From positions 124,001 to 188,000 of the forward strand of contig JANUWI010000008.1 of assembly GCA_025504975.1 (NCBI GenBank): a stretch of 64,000 bases of DNA, read 5' to 3'. This DNA is from Plenodomus lindquistii (lineage: Eukaryota > Ascomycota > Dothideomycetes > Pleosporales > Leptosphaeriaceae). The first letter of the stretch is position 1. Each line of letters begins with the position of its first letter. The position numbers and the translations under genes are program-made. The notes beneath the pieces are model-generated. The model was given only the letters and a program-made list of their open reading frames with translations, did not search any database and was not told the origin of the DNA. Shown in pieces: positions 10,923 through 21,304 of the stretch.

Positions 10923-12395
10923 TCAAGCCCTCTTCTTCCCCTTCCCACTCTTCCGCTTCCTTTCCCCGTCTTTACTCGTCCTCCCACTTGCACCTCCACC
11001 ACTAATCCCCGTACCAACACCCACCCCCTGATCTACACCATCAACACCAAGTCCAAACACCGGACTCGCCTCCCCACTCCCCGCCATCTCCGCGAACCCG
11101 CCGCCCCCACCACCACTCTCCCCGGGACTACTCCTCGGCAACGAAACAGGCGCAACAGGACCCGTCACCGGCACGGGAACCCGTCTCGGCACACTCGTCC
11201 AACTCGCCTCACTCGCACCACCTCCACTAACCCTCCTCACATACTGCGGCTGCGAAGTCGTAGACTCAGGCGACGCCAAAGGCGGAGAAAATTTCTGCGC
11301 CGGACTAAAAGCCTGATACTGGTACATTTCTACTGGGAACGGAATGCCGCGGGCTGCTTGCTGTGTTGCAGTAGCCAGACCTTGGGCTTCGAGTTGGCGT
11401 TCGCGGGCGTAGGCTTGTTGGCGGGCGGTGAGGGAGGGGAGGGAGGGGTGTTGTGGTGGGGAGTCTGGGAGGATGGGGCCGGGGGAGGGGGGCCGGTACG
11501 TGTGTTCTGAGCCCGGGAAGGCGCCGAGGACGTCGCGGGGTGGTGGTGGGGATGTTGGGGTTGGGGTTGAGGTTGGGTTTTGTGAGCCGTGGGGTGGTGT
11601 GTGGCGTGGTGAGAGTTGGGTTTGTGGTAGTTGGGGGTGGGTACCGGATGTTGAGCGGGATGTTGGGCGGGACGAGGGCTGGGAGCGTAGTTCACGGATG
11701 GTGTCGCGGGGCAAATTCCCCGTGTAGGAGTTGATTGGAGCGAAGACGGGGTGGCCGTCGGGGCCGGGGACTATGAAGCCGGGGGATGTTTGGGCTGGCG
11801 GGTGGCTCGATATGCTGGATGATGTTGAGACGCGTTTTCGATGGCTGGACTTTTCTTTATCACGCTCCTTGTCTTTTTTGGACTTGGTGCTGAAGATTGA
11901 AGAGCGCTTTTCTTTCTTGGAGCGGGAGGAGGAATGGGCATGTTTAGTTTGGACGCCGCCTGCTACGCTTGCCGTGTCGTTGAGGGAGGAGTCTGTGGGC
12001 TGAGAAACGGGCTGGGGACGCGCTGCAGGCGTCCTAGAACCGTGAAGTTTTGACTGGTATGCGTCGAGTTCCTCTGGGCTGAGTTGAACGTCGTCATTGC
12101 CTGCCGCTCTTGCTATGCGAATCTTGTCGAGAACGCGCTGGAATAACATTTCTTCGTAGTCCTCTGGAGATAGCACTTCGCCCGAGTCCTCGTAGTAGCC
12201 CTCGTCTTCATCTGGATGTCCATGATACGGATCATCAAACGCCGAAGCCCTCCGTTCCCACGCGCGAATATCCATATCATTAAAGTATAATTCATCTGGG
12301 CTAAGGCCTGAAGTGTTCAAAATCTGCTGACCAGTACGATCTCCCTGAGCGCCGTTCTTTTCGTCATCGGTATCCAACTCCTGAAATCTATGCAC
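10923..12395 (-). CDS. Disordered acidic/Ser-Pro-rich protein, 5' end unresolved
   Basis: At least 490 codons. The N-terminal part is acidic and conserved-looking (DELYFNDMDIRAWERRASAF, then EDYEEMLFQRVLDKIRIARA); the rest is Lys/Ser-rich, then Pro/Ser/Gly-rich and disordered, ending in a basic KRKSGKGKKRA tail that could be a nuclear localisation signal. The codon at 12395 is GTG, not ATG. The same frame stays open upstream to about 12530, reading ...GVGRYYEGEIDVHRFQ, which looks like real protein, then meets a TAA. No in-frame ATG exists in that extension. A first exon must therefore be spliced in from further upstream, inside or beyond the same-strand PRA1 gene, or the start is non-AUG. 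Family unknown. Confidence 0.65.
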   Translation of the reverse strand: MHRFQELDTDDEKNGAQGDRTGQQILNTSGLSPDELYFNDMDIRAWERRASAFDDPYHGHPDEDEGYYEDSGEVLSPEDYEEMLFQRVLDKIRIARAAGNDDVQLSPEELDAYQSKLHGSRTPAARPQPVSQPTDSSLNDTASVAGGVQTKHAHSSSRSKKEKRSSIFSTKSKKDKERDKEKSSHRKRVSTSSSISSHPPAQTSPGFIVPGPDGHPVFAPINSYTGNLPRDTIRELRSQPSSRPTSRSTSGTHPQLPQTQLSPRHTPPHGSQNPTSTPTPTSPPPPRDVLGAFPGSEHTYRPPSPGPILPDSPPQHPSLPSLTARQQAYARERQLEAQGLATATQQAARGIPFPVEMYQYQAFSPAQKFSPPLASPESTTSQPQYVRRVSGGGASEASWTSVPRRVPVPVTGPVAPVSLPRSSPGESGGGGGGFAEMAGSGEASPVFGLGVDGVDQGVGVGTGISGGGASGRTSKDGERKRKSGKGKKRA

Positions 12396-12490
12396 ATCAA
12401 TCTCGCCCTCGTAGTACCTCCCAACACCCGATGAGCCCCCTGGTGGTCTTCCCCAGAGGGGCGAAGTGTGTGGAGTTCGCGGCCGACCAC

Positions 12491-13132
12491 CTAGACCGCC
12501 TCCTCGGAAAAAGCTGACTCGATGGGCTTATCCATGAATGCGGCATGGCCCAGGACAGTGACACCGGAGGCTCCGATGAGCCAAAGAACGGTGGTGAAAG
12601 GTGAGGCCCAAAGGCCCAGGGGAACAGCAATGACGAAGAGAGTAGTGTAGAGTTGCGAGGTGGTAGCGCGCCAGGTGCCGAGCTCAAGGTCGTTGCCCTG
12701 GAGCTTGCCGATTCCAAACATGCCTCCTACGACGAGGACGATGACGAAGAGCAGCATCAGGTTGGTGAGCAGGGAGTAGATGCTAAGCATGACGAAGACG
12801 GCGGCATAGTTGCTGGAGAAATAGCCCAGGTTGTAGTTGACGCGGCTCTGGACTTCGCCAAAGTTGGCGGGCTTGGACACGCGCTTGAAGTCGAAGAACT
12901 CGGAGATGGGGCGCAGGTTGGCGAATCGCGAGGAGACGGACGTGTTGCTGAGGCCGTCGAAGCGTCCGCTGAGGTTCATGCGCGACGTCAGGGCGTCGAT
13001 GGGGATGCTGAAGCGAGACATGATGTTGGCGGGTGCTGGGGGAGTTGCCGTCTGGGGAGCTGGCTGTAGTTGTGGTTGGTCGGGCTGGATGAGAGTTTCG
13101 TGTTGCGCTTCACGTTCTGCGGGGGAGGTCAT
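12491..13132 (-). CDS. PRA1/YIP3 family prenylated-Rab acceptor
   Basis: 213-aa protein of the PRA1 (prenylated Rab acceptor, yeast Yip3) family, acting at ER/Golgi membranes in Rab delivery and vesicle formation. The N-terminal 60 residues are Pro/Gln-rich; next comes the family core FFDFKRVSKP...VQSRVNYNLGYFSSNY, followed by four hydrophobic segments grouped in two hairpins (about 110-145 and 165-200). Length is close to the fungal norm of 170-220 aa. Single exon; the ATG at 13132 is the first in frame. It shares a 615-bp divergent promoter with the ERJ5 gene, and its 3' end overlaps the open frame of the next minus-strand gene. Confidence 0.88.
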   Translation of the reverse strand: MTSPAEREAQHETLIQPDQPQLQPAPQTATPPAPANIMSRFSIPIDALTSRMNLSGRFDGLSNTSVSSRFANLRPISEFFDFKRVSKPANFGEVQSRVNYNLGYFSSNYAAVFVMLSIYSLLTNLMLLFVIVLVVGGMFGIGKLQGNDLELGTWRATTSQLYTTLFVIAVPLGLWASPFTTVLWLIGASGVTVLGHAAFMDKPIESAFSEEAV

Positions 13133-13747
13133 GGTCAGCTGGGAGTGGGCAAGGAAGCAGGCAACGATGGCAGTGTCCTTGGTGAAGCGATGGGTGACAG
13201 CGATGTGTCCTTTTGGTGGTGGGCAGGTGGACAGAAGAGAGGGTATAAGGATAATGGCAGCCTTACCGATGTCGCTAGAGTCGCGCAGTGTGGGCGAGCT
13301 GACGCGTCTTCCTGGAGAGCCGAGGACGGTGGTGCAGGTGCAAGAGCGTGTGGTGTGGTGGCAGTGAATGCGCTGCCTGTCCCCTGCTAACTTTTGTTGG
13401 GTCAGTCTGGTTCAAGCGCGCAAGGGTCGGGCTAGCCGAGTCTCACATGGCGGCGTGGGCGTGGGCGTTGGTAGAGGCCACCTTGAGCATTTGGCCCTGA
13501 GCCACTCCAAAGCAGGACGGAGAATAGTCCAAGCGAATAGCGCTCCCGGGGAGGGCCATTGCCTCTCTTTTTATCCTGCGCTGCCGGCAACACTCTCGCT
13601 GTGCTGCATGCTCGCCCGTCACATATTGATTGGGCCACGTTCAACTGCTCCCGCACTATTGACGACAGGTTGCACCAACCTGCAGCCTCCCTGAGCGACC
13701 ACCACCAGAGTCGATCCGCCCACTTCCTGGCACCCGTCCGCCCAACC
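13133..13747. promoter_or_regulatory. Divergent promoter region (PRA1 / ERJ5)
   Basis: 615 bp between opposite start codons of two secretory-pathway genes. Shared regulation is plausible from geometry alone; no specific element is assigned. Confidence 0.5.
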
Positions 13748-15167
13748 ATGAGGTCCCACGCCCTGCTCGCCCTGGTCCTCTGCATCTTTGCGGCCTGCGC
13801 AGCTGCCTGGAACAAAGAGGGTATGTTGTTCGTCCATGCGACGGTTCAATTGCATCTCGTTTCTTGAGCTTGTTTGTTGCTGCTTTGGCACACATGTCTC
13901 TCCAGCCATACACACAACTTCACAACCACCCACAACACGTTACTAACAGCCATACCAGACCATGAAATCTTCCGCCTCCGCGACGAAGTCGCCAAAGCAG
14001 AAGGCTCCAACGTCACCTTCTACGACCTCCTCGGCGTCAAGCCCTCAGCCTCGCAAGACGAGCTCACAAAAGCCTACCGCAAGAAGTCGCGCGAACTGCA
14101 CCCCGACAAGGCCCGTCAAGTCTTCGTCGCAAACTATGCTAAAACAAAGGCCAAGAAGGGCAGCTCGCCCGGCGTAAAAGTCTCCAAGGGGCCCTCGAAA
14201 AAGGAAATCGACGCCCATCTCAAAAAAGTCACAAACAGCTACCAGCGCCTCTCCGTCGTCGCAAACATCCTCAAGGGCCCCGAGCGCGAACGCTATGATC
14301 ACTTCCTGAGGAACGGCTTCCCTGCCTGGAGGGGCTCGGGATACTACTACGAGCGTTTCCGCCCCGGTCTTGGATCCGTCATTGTCGGTCTCCTACTCGT
14401 CTTCGGCGGCGGCTTCCACTACTTTGCCCTCATCATGGGCTGGCGCCGTCGCAAGGAGTTTGTCCAACGCTACATCAGGCATGCGCGCAAGACGGCCTGG
14501 GGCGACGAGACGGCCATTCAGGGTATCCCCGGTGTAGACGCCGCGCCTGCTGTCAATGCCTTCCCTGCTGATGAAAGTCCCGACGACACACCCGACGAGA
14601 ACGTCCCGGAAATGATGCCCCGTAATCGTCGCGAGAAACGCGCAATGGAGAAAGAAGACAAGAAAAAGGGCAAGAAGGTCCTCCCCACGCGCAAAGTCCG
14701 CACCGCTGATGTTAGCGCACCAATCGAACCTCAACTCACCTCCGGTCCTCAAGGAGCCAAGAAGCACATCGTTGCCGAGAACGGAAAGGTGCTCATCGTC
14801 GACTCAGTGGGTAACGTATTCCTCGAGGAAGAAACAGAGGAAGGCATGAAGGGTGAATTCTTGTTAGATGTAAGTGGACCAACCACCTCCAACCCCCGTC
14901 ATTACACTTGAATATACTAACCACGCCCATCACCAGCCCGAAGAAGAACCCAAACCCACAATCTACGACACCCTCCTCTTCAAGCTCCCCAAATTCGCAT
15001 ACAACCAAACCGCCGGCCGCATCCTTAACAAACCCCAACTTCTCTCTGAGCCCCTCATCGATTCATCAGAGTTGCCAGAGCAAGAAGCTGCGATCCAGAA
15101 TGCCACGGCGCAGAACCTGAACGGCGAGGCGAGGAAACGGAAGGCGATTGCTAAGAAGGCGAGGTAG
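13748..15167 (+). CDS. ERJ5: ER J-domain co-chaperone ERJ5
   Basis: Three exons: 13748-13820, 13959-14869 and 14937-15167, giving 404 aa. Intron 1 has GTATGT, a perfect TACTAAC branch and CAG; intron 2 has GTAAGT and CAG. Residues 1-20 are a signal peptide (MRSHALLALVLCIFAACAAA), followed by WNKEDHEIFRLRDEV as in fungal ERJ5 proteins. The J domain spans about 44-110 with HPD at 72-74. One or two membrane segments follow (LGSVIVGLLLVFGGGFHYFAL), then a basic, disordered C-terminal half. Erj5-type proteins stimulate Kar2/BiP in the ER lumen and help preserve ER folding. Exon 1 carries almost exactly the signal peptide, so missing it would lose ER targeting. Confidence 0.9.
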
Positions 15168-15700
15168 AATTTTCTTTTACCGCTGGTTTGAAGCAATCAC
15201 TGTGTTGCCGTTTCACCATCCATCTACACGGATGCAGGCTGTGAGAACGACGGACGGCATATACCTCGGGTTGGAAAGAAAAGCATAGAAGCCCCCCCCT
15301 TTTTTTTTTTTTGCCGGCGGTTTTAGGGTGCGATGTACGATAGATAGACGAGTGAGTTTTGTTCAAAATGAGATTGAGACAAAGACATAGTAGAGTCTGT
15401 CGATGCCACATTCTAGAAAAACCCCCTTTGTCACTTATCCATGTCGGAATTCCATAGCTAGTGGTGGACCTTGACCCTGCTCTCAGTGCTTAGGGGTAAC
15501 CAAACACTGATTTAAACCTTCCAACCCTGAAACAATGTTTTTAACCCTGTGGTGAGATGGGAAGCAAGGTGGGTGTACTGTATTACTCTTTTTTTTCTTT
15601 TTTTCTACAAAAACTCTAAATGCAGTCATGTTTTCGGTACTTTGTACTAGAATTCCAGTTTTTCCCAAGGCGTTTAGGTATGGATAAGTCCTGTACATAT

Positions 15701-15749
15701 ATACATACATACATACATACATACATACATACATACATACATACATACA

Positions 15750-15779
<30 letters not shown>
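15701..15779 (+). repeat. (ATAC)n tetranucleotide microsatellite
   Basis: About 20 uninterrupted copies of ATAC, flanked by ATAT steps; the longest simple repeat in the window. Likely length-variable between isolates. Confidence 0.95.
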
Positions 15780-15783
<4 letters not shown>

Positions 15784-16260
15784 CATATGCCCTGCGTGCG
15801 CTCTTATCTGCAGAAAACATGGGCCCATGGCATGGCATGGCATGCATCATGTCAGGTTCGGGCCGGTTGAATCTAACTGAACATACATATGTACCATACA
15901 TGCATACACTGAACGTTGCCAGCTGTACTTTCTCACTCTTTACACATGCCACGCTGGCCAACGGCTTACGGTTTACGCTCTTGCATGAATGCATTGATTC
16001 GTACACCGACACATGTCAAGTATGCAACGAATACCGCATCTTCAAATTTTCAATCTTCAATCTTCAACCTTGATTCATTACACCAACACCCCTCTCACAC
16101 CACCCACCACCACCCACTCCTTCTGCTAATATTTACAATCCACAAACCAAGAAGAAGAAGAAATGCAAACAAAGCTACTTACAATAAACATGCACACGTA
16201 CTCTGACCATCCCCAGTCCCCAAAACGCCGCTAATGCACCATGTGCTTCCCAGTTTAACG

Positions 16261-16285
16261 CCTTGCCTTGCCTTGCCTTGCCTTG
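16261..16285 (+). repeat. (CCTTG)n pentanucleotide repeat
   Basis: Five tandem copies of CCTTG in the spacer downstream of the CSI2-like gene. Confidence 0.9.
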
Positions 16286-16705
16286 CGAATCATTCGATGA
16301 GGTACCGGTACCGGGTCCCCTCACCCAACCACCCACCTTCTTTGGCGCTGGTACCACAGTACACCAACGCACAACGATAATTCAACCATGCAGCGACCCG
16401 ACTCCGTACAACGTGCGAAGGAAGATAATGCATACCCAGAGCGTCGGTGCGTGACGCAGAGTAACAAGAAATAAACGAGGTAGATGTTACTTCCCTCGCA
16501 CCACGCACCACGCACTTCAAGTCTTCCCATCCCGTTCCCGCGACAGAATCTCATACTTGCCCCACCCTCTGCTCTTCCCAATCTTCTTCATAATCCCACT
16601 CATGCGCTCCAATCTCTTGCGCCCTTGCCTCAGGCCACCCTCAAATCTCCGCACACCACGCAGACGTTTGGAAACAGCCCTCACACTTCCAGCCTCAAGA
16701 TCCTT

Positions 16706-17905
16706 CTAAAACCTCTCTCGTGGGCCCGACCCATGATTCTCAAACAAATCTTCGAGGTACGCGCTCGGTGCGCGGCCGCCCGTCGAACTACCGCCTGGTA
16801 CATTGAGAGAGAGACTGCTCATGTCCCCTTGGCTTTCTCCACCGTGTCCGTACACAGGACTCCTCGCGTACCCGCCTGCGCCACCGTGACTACCCAGCGT
16901 CGCAACACTATTGCGATTATACGCCGACAGACCTTCCCTCGAGGGCGGAGCACGCGGGTATCCTCCTCGGGATGGTGGTAGCGATGGAGATTCCGGAGGA
17001 GAGATACCGGAGCGCGCTGAGAAGCGGTTCCCCGGTGTGGACAAGTTATGCGCAGAGAGGTTGTTGGACGACCCGCCACCGACGTGTGTCATGGGGGACC
17101 CAGCGGCCGGGGCAGCGGTACCAGAAGCGTAGTAGCCCGCGGGGAGGTAGTTCGAAGAGCGATTTCCAGCGGCAATGACGGAGTCGCGGAGCGCTGCTGC
17201 ACCACCTGCAGCACCTGCGGTAGGAGAGAAGAACAGGTGGGATGTTGAGCGTGCGGGCGAGCCGCCGGGTTGGTGGGCGAAAGGCTTTGGAGTCTTTGCG
17301 GTGCCGACGGGGGCTGCAGAGAGGTGGTCGAGCGACATGGTCGAGTTGGCGCCGACCACGTTGTACATGCCACGTTTCTTCCCTGGGACCGCAGACATGG
17401 CTTTCATGTCGGATAGATTCTGCGCCATGGCTGCGCGCTGAACGGAGCGGTGCAATGACCATGCTACCATGCCGCGCCATGCGAGGACGGCGGCACCGAA
17501 GAAGGCGAGGATCGCGCCCACACAGATGAAGACGGTGCCGTCGGGTAGGTCGGACTTTTGCATAAAGGGTGCGTTGGCGGTGTTTGGGACTTTTTGCTCG
17601 GGGACACCAACACCGGCGAGTGTTGGAAGGCCTACGAGGCCGCCTGCTCTCGACGAGGTGACGGTTGGAAAAGCATTGTTGTCGGATTGGGCGGCAGTCG
17701 TCGAGGCTTGTGTTGGTTCGGCATCGGTGGCAGATGTTTGTGCTGATGTTTGTGCTGATGTGGTTTGCTCGGCGCTCGAGGTTGCTGTCTCTCCTGGTCC
17801 GTCGGGTTGGGACAATGTCGACAGGTCAGGCAGGCCGTTGTCCTGGGCCACAACGGCAGTGGCGGCGACGAGCAGCAGGCCTGCGAGGCCTACCGAGGGT
17901 CGCAT
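16706..17905 (-). CDS. CSI2: CSI2-like single-pass membrane protein
   Basis: 399 aa if translation starts at the ATG at 17905, chosen because it begins a clear signal sequence (MRPSVGLAGLLLVAATAVVA) with predicted cleavage before QDNG. A Ser/Thr/Gln-rich extracellular stretch follows to about residue 110, then the hallmark segment PFMQKSDLPDGTVFICVGAI leading into a TM helix (about 124-144) and WSLHRSVQRAA on the cytoplasmic side. The tail is Gly/Ser-rich and disordered. Yeast Csi2 localises to the mother-bud neck or vacuole and was linked to chitin synthesis; that role is family knowledge, not shown here. The frame extends 39 codons upstream, but that extension is Cys/Thr-rich without coding character. 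Divergent from FCF1. Confidence 0.82.
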   Translation of the reverse strand: MRPSVGLAGLLLVAATAVVAQDNGLPDLSTLSQPDGPGETATSSAEQTTSAQTSAQTSATDAEPTQASTTAAQSDNNAFPTVTSSRAGGLVGLPTLAGVGVPEQKVPNTANAPFMQKSDLPDGTVFICVGAILAFFGAAVLAWRGMVAWSLHRSVQRAAMAQNLSDMKAMSAVPGKKRGMYNVVGANSTMSLDHLSAAPVGTAKTPKPFAHQPGGSPARSTSHLFFSPTAGAAGGAAALRDSVIAAGNRSSNYLPAGYYASGTAAPAAGSPMTHVGGGSSNNLSAHNLSTPGNRFSARSGISPPESPSLPPSRGGYPRAPPSREGLSAYNRNSVATLGSHGGAGGYARSPVYGHGGESQGDMSSLSLNVPGGSSTGGRAPSAYLEDLFENHGSGPRERF

Positions 17906-18727
17906 CTCGGAATAAAGTACGTGAGCGAAGGTCGCTATGGAAATTCGCAGTGGGGCGCTGGCGACGTGGAGGGTGCAAGTGCAGGTGCAGGTCAGGGGAC
18001 GAATGCGGGTGAAGGGTTCCACTCGGAAATCTCAGGGTTCAGCGGCCCAAGCGGATGGGAAAATTGGGCGAAAAGGGAACAAGAAGGTTCAGTGATTACA
18101 CAGTATGTGGGTATCGCTAGGGGTGGCAGTGTAAAAACGAATGACGGGGGAAGGAAACGCGGAGACGGAAAAGGGCCTATGTGTACGATGGAGTGTGCGC
18201 GTGTGGTTGCGGAGAGGGACGGGGCAACGCCAGGGGCCGACTGTCGCGAGAAAGCCCTGCGCCCGCCGCTTGGCTTTGTATTTGGATGCAGCCTAGCGAG
18301 AGCGATCGGAATGAAGATGACGAATACGAGTTTGAGGGGAACGACGGGATAGGACTGAATGAACAATTGCGTGTTGATGGCGCTTTGAGTGTAGCTACAG
18401 CGATGGGACTGCGCCGTTGCTGTGTGGGAATGATGCCATCAGCGATGGATGTTGTCTACCAGGATGCCATCCCCCCGTCAGCCTGTCGCGCACGTCAACA
18501 GCGCGATCACGCCTGTCATTTGCGACCCTGCATCGAATCGCTGCTGCTATTCCTGGACCTGCGTGAGGCGCTGCTGCCGGCTTAGCGTGGATCGGTGGTG
18601 CCTTCCCGTTTCGCCGATTGAAATCTTGGCGTTTGTCTCGTTTGCTCCACCAAAAAGTTCTGGCTATCGATTGCGAGCTGTGAGAGAACCAGACACACAT
18701 CCAAAGACAACAACATAAACCGCATTC
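17906..18727. promoter_or_regulatory. Divergent promoter region (CSI2 / FCF1)
   Basis: 822 bp between opposite starts. Open frames here lack recognisable protein features. It holds the 5' UTRs and promoters of both genes. Confidence 0.5.
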
Positions 18728-19517
18728 ATGGGTGTAGCAAAGCGGACCCGCAAGTTTGGGCAGATGAAGAGGCTCATCGGTATGCTTTTCTCACCCCCTC
18801 TTAGCCACCGAAGCTGGTATTAATGCTCCTAGGCCAACGCGATGCCAGACTGTATGCGACGATGCGCCTTCCCAAACACCCCCCCACCTTCCCGACTAAC
18901 CCACGCTTCCCAGAAAAAAGAACCAAATGGCCGGTGAAATAGAAGCCGCAAAGAAGAAGCAAGAAGAGTCTGCAAAGCGCGAAATGTACGTCCCCTCCTC
19001 CCAACCCATACCATACCACACCATCCGCCTACCACTCAGCACAGCGCATAACAGCTAACACGCCTCCAGCCCCCAAGTCCCCTCAGCCCTCTTCTTCCAA
19101 GCCAACACCGCCCTCGGCCCCCCCTACTCCGTCCTCGTAGACACAAACTTCCTCTCGCACACAGTGCACGCAAAACTCGAGCTCGACAAGGCCCTCATGG
19201 ACCTACTCTACGCCAAAGCCACGCCCATAATAACATCCTGCGTCATGGCCGAGCTGGAAAAACTAGGGCCCAAGTACCGCATCGCGCTGAGGATAGCTAG
19301 GGACGAACGATGGGAACGGCTAAAGTGTGATCACAAGGGTACGTATGCTGATGATTGTATTACCGAGAGAGTGCAGAAACATAGGATTTATCTGGTTGCG
19401 ACCAATGATAGGGATTTGAAGAGGAGGATCAGGAAGATTCCGGGTGTGCCTATTGTTAGTGTGGCAAAGGGGAAGTATGTTATTGAGAGATTGCCTGATG
19501 TGCCTGATTCTCGCTGA
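18728..19517 (+). CDS. FCF1: FCF1/UTP24 PIN-domain rRNA-processing nuclease
   Basis: Four exons: 18728-18779, 18833-18851 (only 19 nt), 18914-18985 and 19070-19517, giving 196 aa, the usual size. Donors are GTATGC, GTATGC and GTACGT. The N terminus MGVAKRTRKFGQMKRLIGQR matches the invariant FCF1 start; the PIN domain begins at about residue 60 (PPYSVLVDTNFLSHTVHAKL) and carries acidic residues in VDTNF, AELEKLG, DDCI and ATNDRDLKRR. FCF1/Utp24 is the SSU-processome endonuclease implicated in cleavage at sites A1/A2 of pre-rRNA in the nucleolus. The micro-exon encodes GQRDAR and part of the next Leu, so a three-exon model that skips it would be wrong. Confidence 0.94.
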
Positions 19518-20063
19518 GAGGAGGATGGGATCGCGGACGTGAGGGGGAAATGGGGAAGGCGGGTGCTGCTGGGTTATATTGCATAGCGAGGGCGTTTATT
19601 GGGGCTCGTAAGGGATAGTCGGGCTATGATATTCTGAGCATTTTACGTTGATAGTTGTGGAAGAACTGTAACAGTGAGACCGAGAATCGGCTCTGATTTG
19701 GTGAAGTCGATAATAGTGCAATGGGGATGCATGGCATGTTAACCTTATACAGGGGTTACCCCGGCCAGGCTTTGAAAGGTCATGTAGCCTGGTAAAATCA
19801 TTCATTTGCTCGTCGAGCAAGTGGGGCTAAGTTTTTCATTGTGAGATATCTAGACATGGCAAGTCACGGTCTCAGAGGCGTCTCATCTGGCGAATTTTTG
19901 TTTGTATGGAAGTATCCGGTTTTAGGGTAGATGACAGACTGTCATCATGCCCCCAGCAGCTTCAGTAATGAAGCTCTGTTAAATATGCATAGTGTAAAGC
20001 ATTCTGCAGACCTCATCCACGAGCCGTCTTACGATATTCCATCATCGAATGGTTAGGCTTGAC
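19518..20063. other. 3'-3' intergenic spacer
   Basis: 546 bp between convergent genes, A/T-richer than the flanks, presumably both 3' UTRs. Nothing else seen. Confidence 0.5.
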
Positions 20064-20674
20064 TTAGTTGATCTTCTTGAGCTCGACCTCGCTGCATCCA
20101 AATTAGCTGCTGACTTCAAAAGGTGCATGATCCAGAGCGCAACATACAAGATGAGGTCCGAGTGAGGAGGGATCAGACCGGGGAACGCCCTATTGACAAC
20201 AAGTTAGCGAGTAATTCTTCACAGTAGCCTCATCGGCTAGACCCAGCAAGCAAGCAACGTACTGAGCGCCATAAGCAAAGTCACTAGTAATATCCAACCT
20301 CGCCTTCTCGCCAAGCTTCATCTGCACAACACCCTCATCCCATCCTAAACATCTCATTAGCACAAAAATTACCACCAAGCGCGCGTACCGCGGCTATAAT
20401 GCAAAAGCGTACCCTTGATGACACGTCCAACGCCAATAGCAGTCTGGAACGGTCCACGGCCAGTCGTAGAATCGAACTGCTTGCCCTTCTCCTCCGCCTG
20501 GCCAGCCGTCTTCAACCAGCCGGTATACTCCATCGTAACAGTGTCGCCTTTCTGCGGGGACGGGCCGTTGCCCTCTGAGAGAATGGTCTTTTGGACACCC
20601 ATTGTGGATCGGGAGATGCTGAAGAGGCGATTTGTGGTTTGAGTGATGCGTTGGGGTTTGAGGAAGGTTCGCAT
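20064..20674 (-). CDS. FKBP-type peptidyl-prolyl isomerase with presequence-like N terminus
   Basis: Four exons on the minus strand: 20674-20413, 20344-20263, 20189-20148 and 20091-20064, giving 137 aa. Donors are GTACGC, GTACGT and GTATGT. The FKBP12 core is complete: GDTVTMEYTGWL, FDSTTGRGPF, GVGRVIKGWDEGVVQMKLGE, DFAYGAQAFPGLIPPHSDLI and the C-terminal FEVELKKIN. It catalyses Xaa-Pro cis/trans isomerisation and in fungi is the FK506/rapamycin receptor. The first 24 residues (MRTFLKPQRITQTTNRLFSI plus SRST) have five basic and no acidic residues, like a mitochondrial presequence; an internal ATG at 20602 gives a standard 113-aa cytosolic FKBP12. Alternative starts could serve two compartments. 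Confidence 0.92.
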
Positions 20675-21304
20675 GGGAAGTTTTGTGGGTGGGAGGAAGA
20701 GTAGAGCTTTGGTGGGATGAGAGGCGGTGGAGGGGTAGGTAATGTTAGCTTAGTGAGATGGTGGGGTAGCTTCGCGTGCTCAGCCACCACACTTATGCAA
20801 GGGCAAGGTGATCAGGGCGGGATGGAGGGGTGGTTATCCAATGGACGGGATGGGATTGTGCTTAGTAGAGATGTTAAGGTGGGTTGGAGTGCATGTGTGT
20901 GGGGATTGCGTGATGAATGGTACGTCAGCATTTGCTTTGCTTGAAACAGCCTTGTGAATGAGCTACGGCACGATTTTGAGCATACAGAAGATGCATGTCC
21001 TATGTGTTTTCATGCTTGGAGACTTGCATGATACTGCCATTACTCGCTCAATTTGAAGACACACTGGGCAGTAGTGCCGTGGTACGGCACGGAGGTAGCA
21101 GTATGTACCTTGAGTCGCATTTTACCACACATTTGGGGATTGCAGACTCTGAGGCTCCGACGGCCGTAACTGGGGTATTCCTCAGTAATCATGAATTTAC
21201 GGCTCCCTGGAGACTGAACCAGGAAAGCGATTCCAAAACGCCATGCCATGCGGAGAGGAGATATTGTACACCCAGCTTATTTATACATCACAGTGCCGAA
21301 TAGT
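20675..21304. other. Intergenic, promoter of FKBP gene
   Basis: 630 bp between the FKBP start and the COX23 3' end, both on the minus strand. No gene seen; it must hold the FKBP promoter. Confidence 0.5.

Larger units (their letters stand above)
15168..16705. other. Intergenic, repeat-rich 3' spacer
   Basis: 1.5 kb between convergent genes. It contains a poly-C/poly-T run near 15292-15312, the long (ATAC)n tract, GGCATG tandem units near 15829-15845 and a (CCTTG)n tract. Open frames across the ATAC tract are artefacts of the repeat. No gene seen. Confidence 0.6.

Noticed and set aside
15701..15779. Regular repeat array as a CRISPR
   Set aside because: The unit is 4 bp with no spacers, and this is a fungal nuclear sequence.
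15483..15843. Open frames of repeated Met-Tyr-Val-Cys type
   Set aside because: They are translations of the (ATAC)n microsatellite in several frames.
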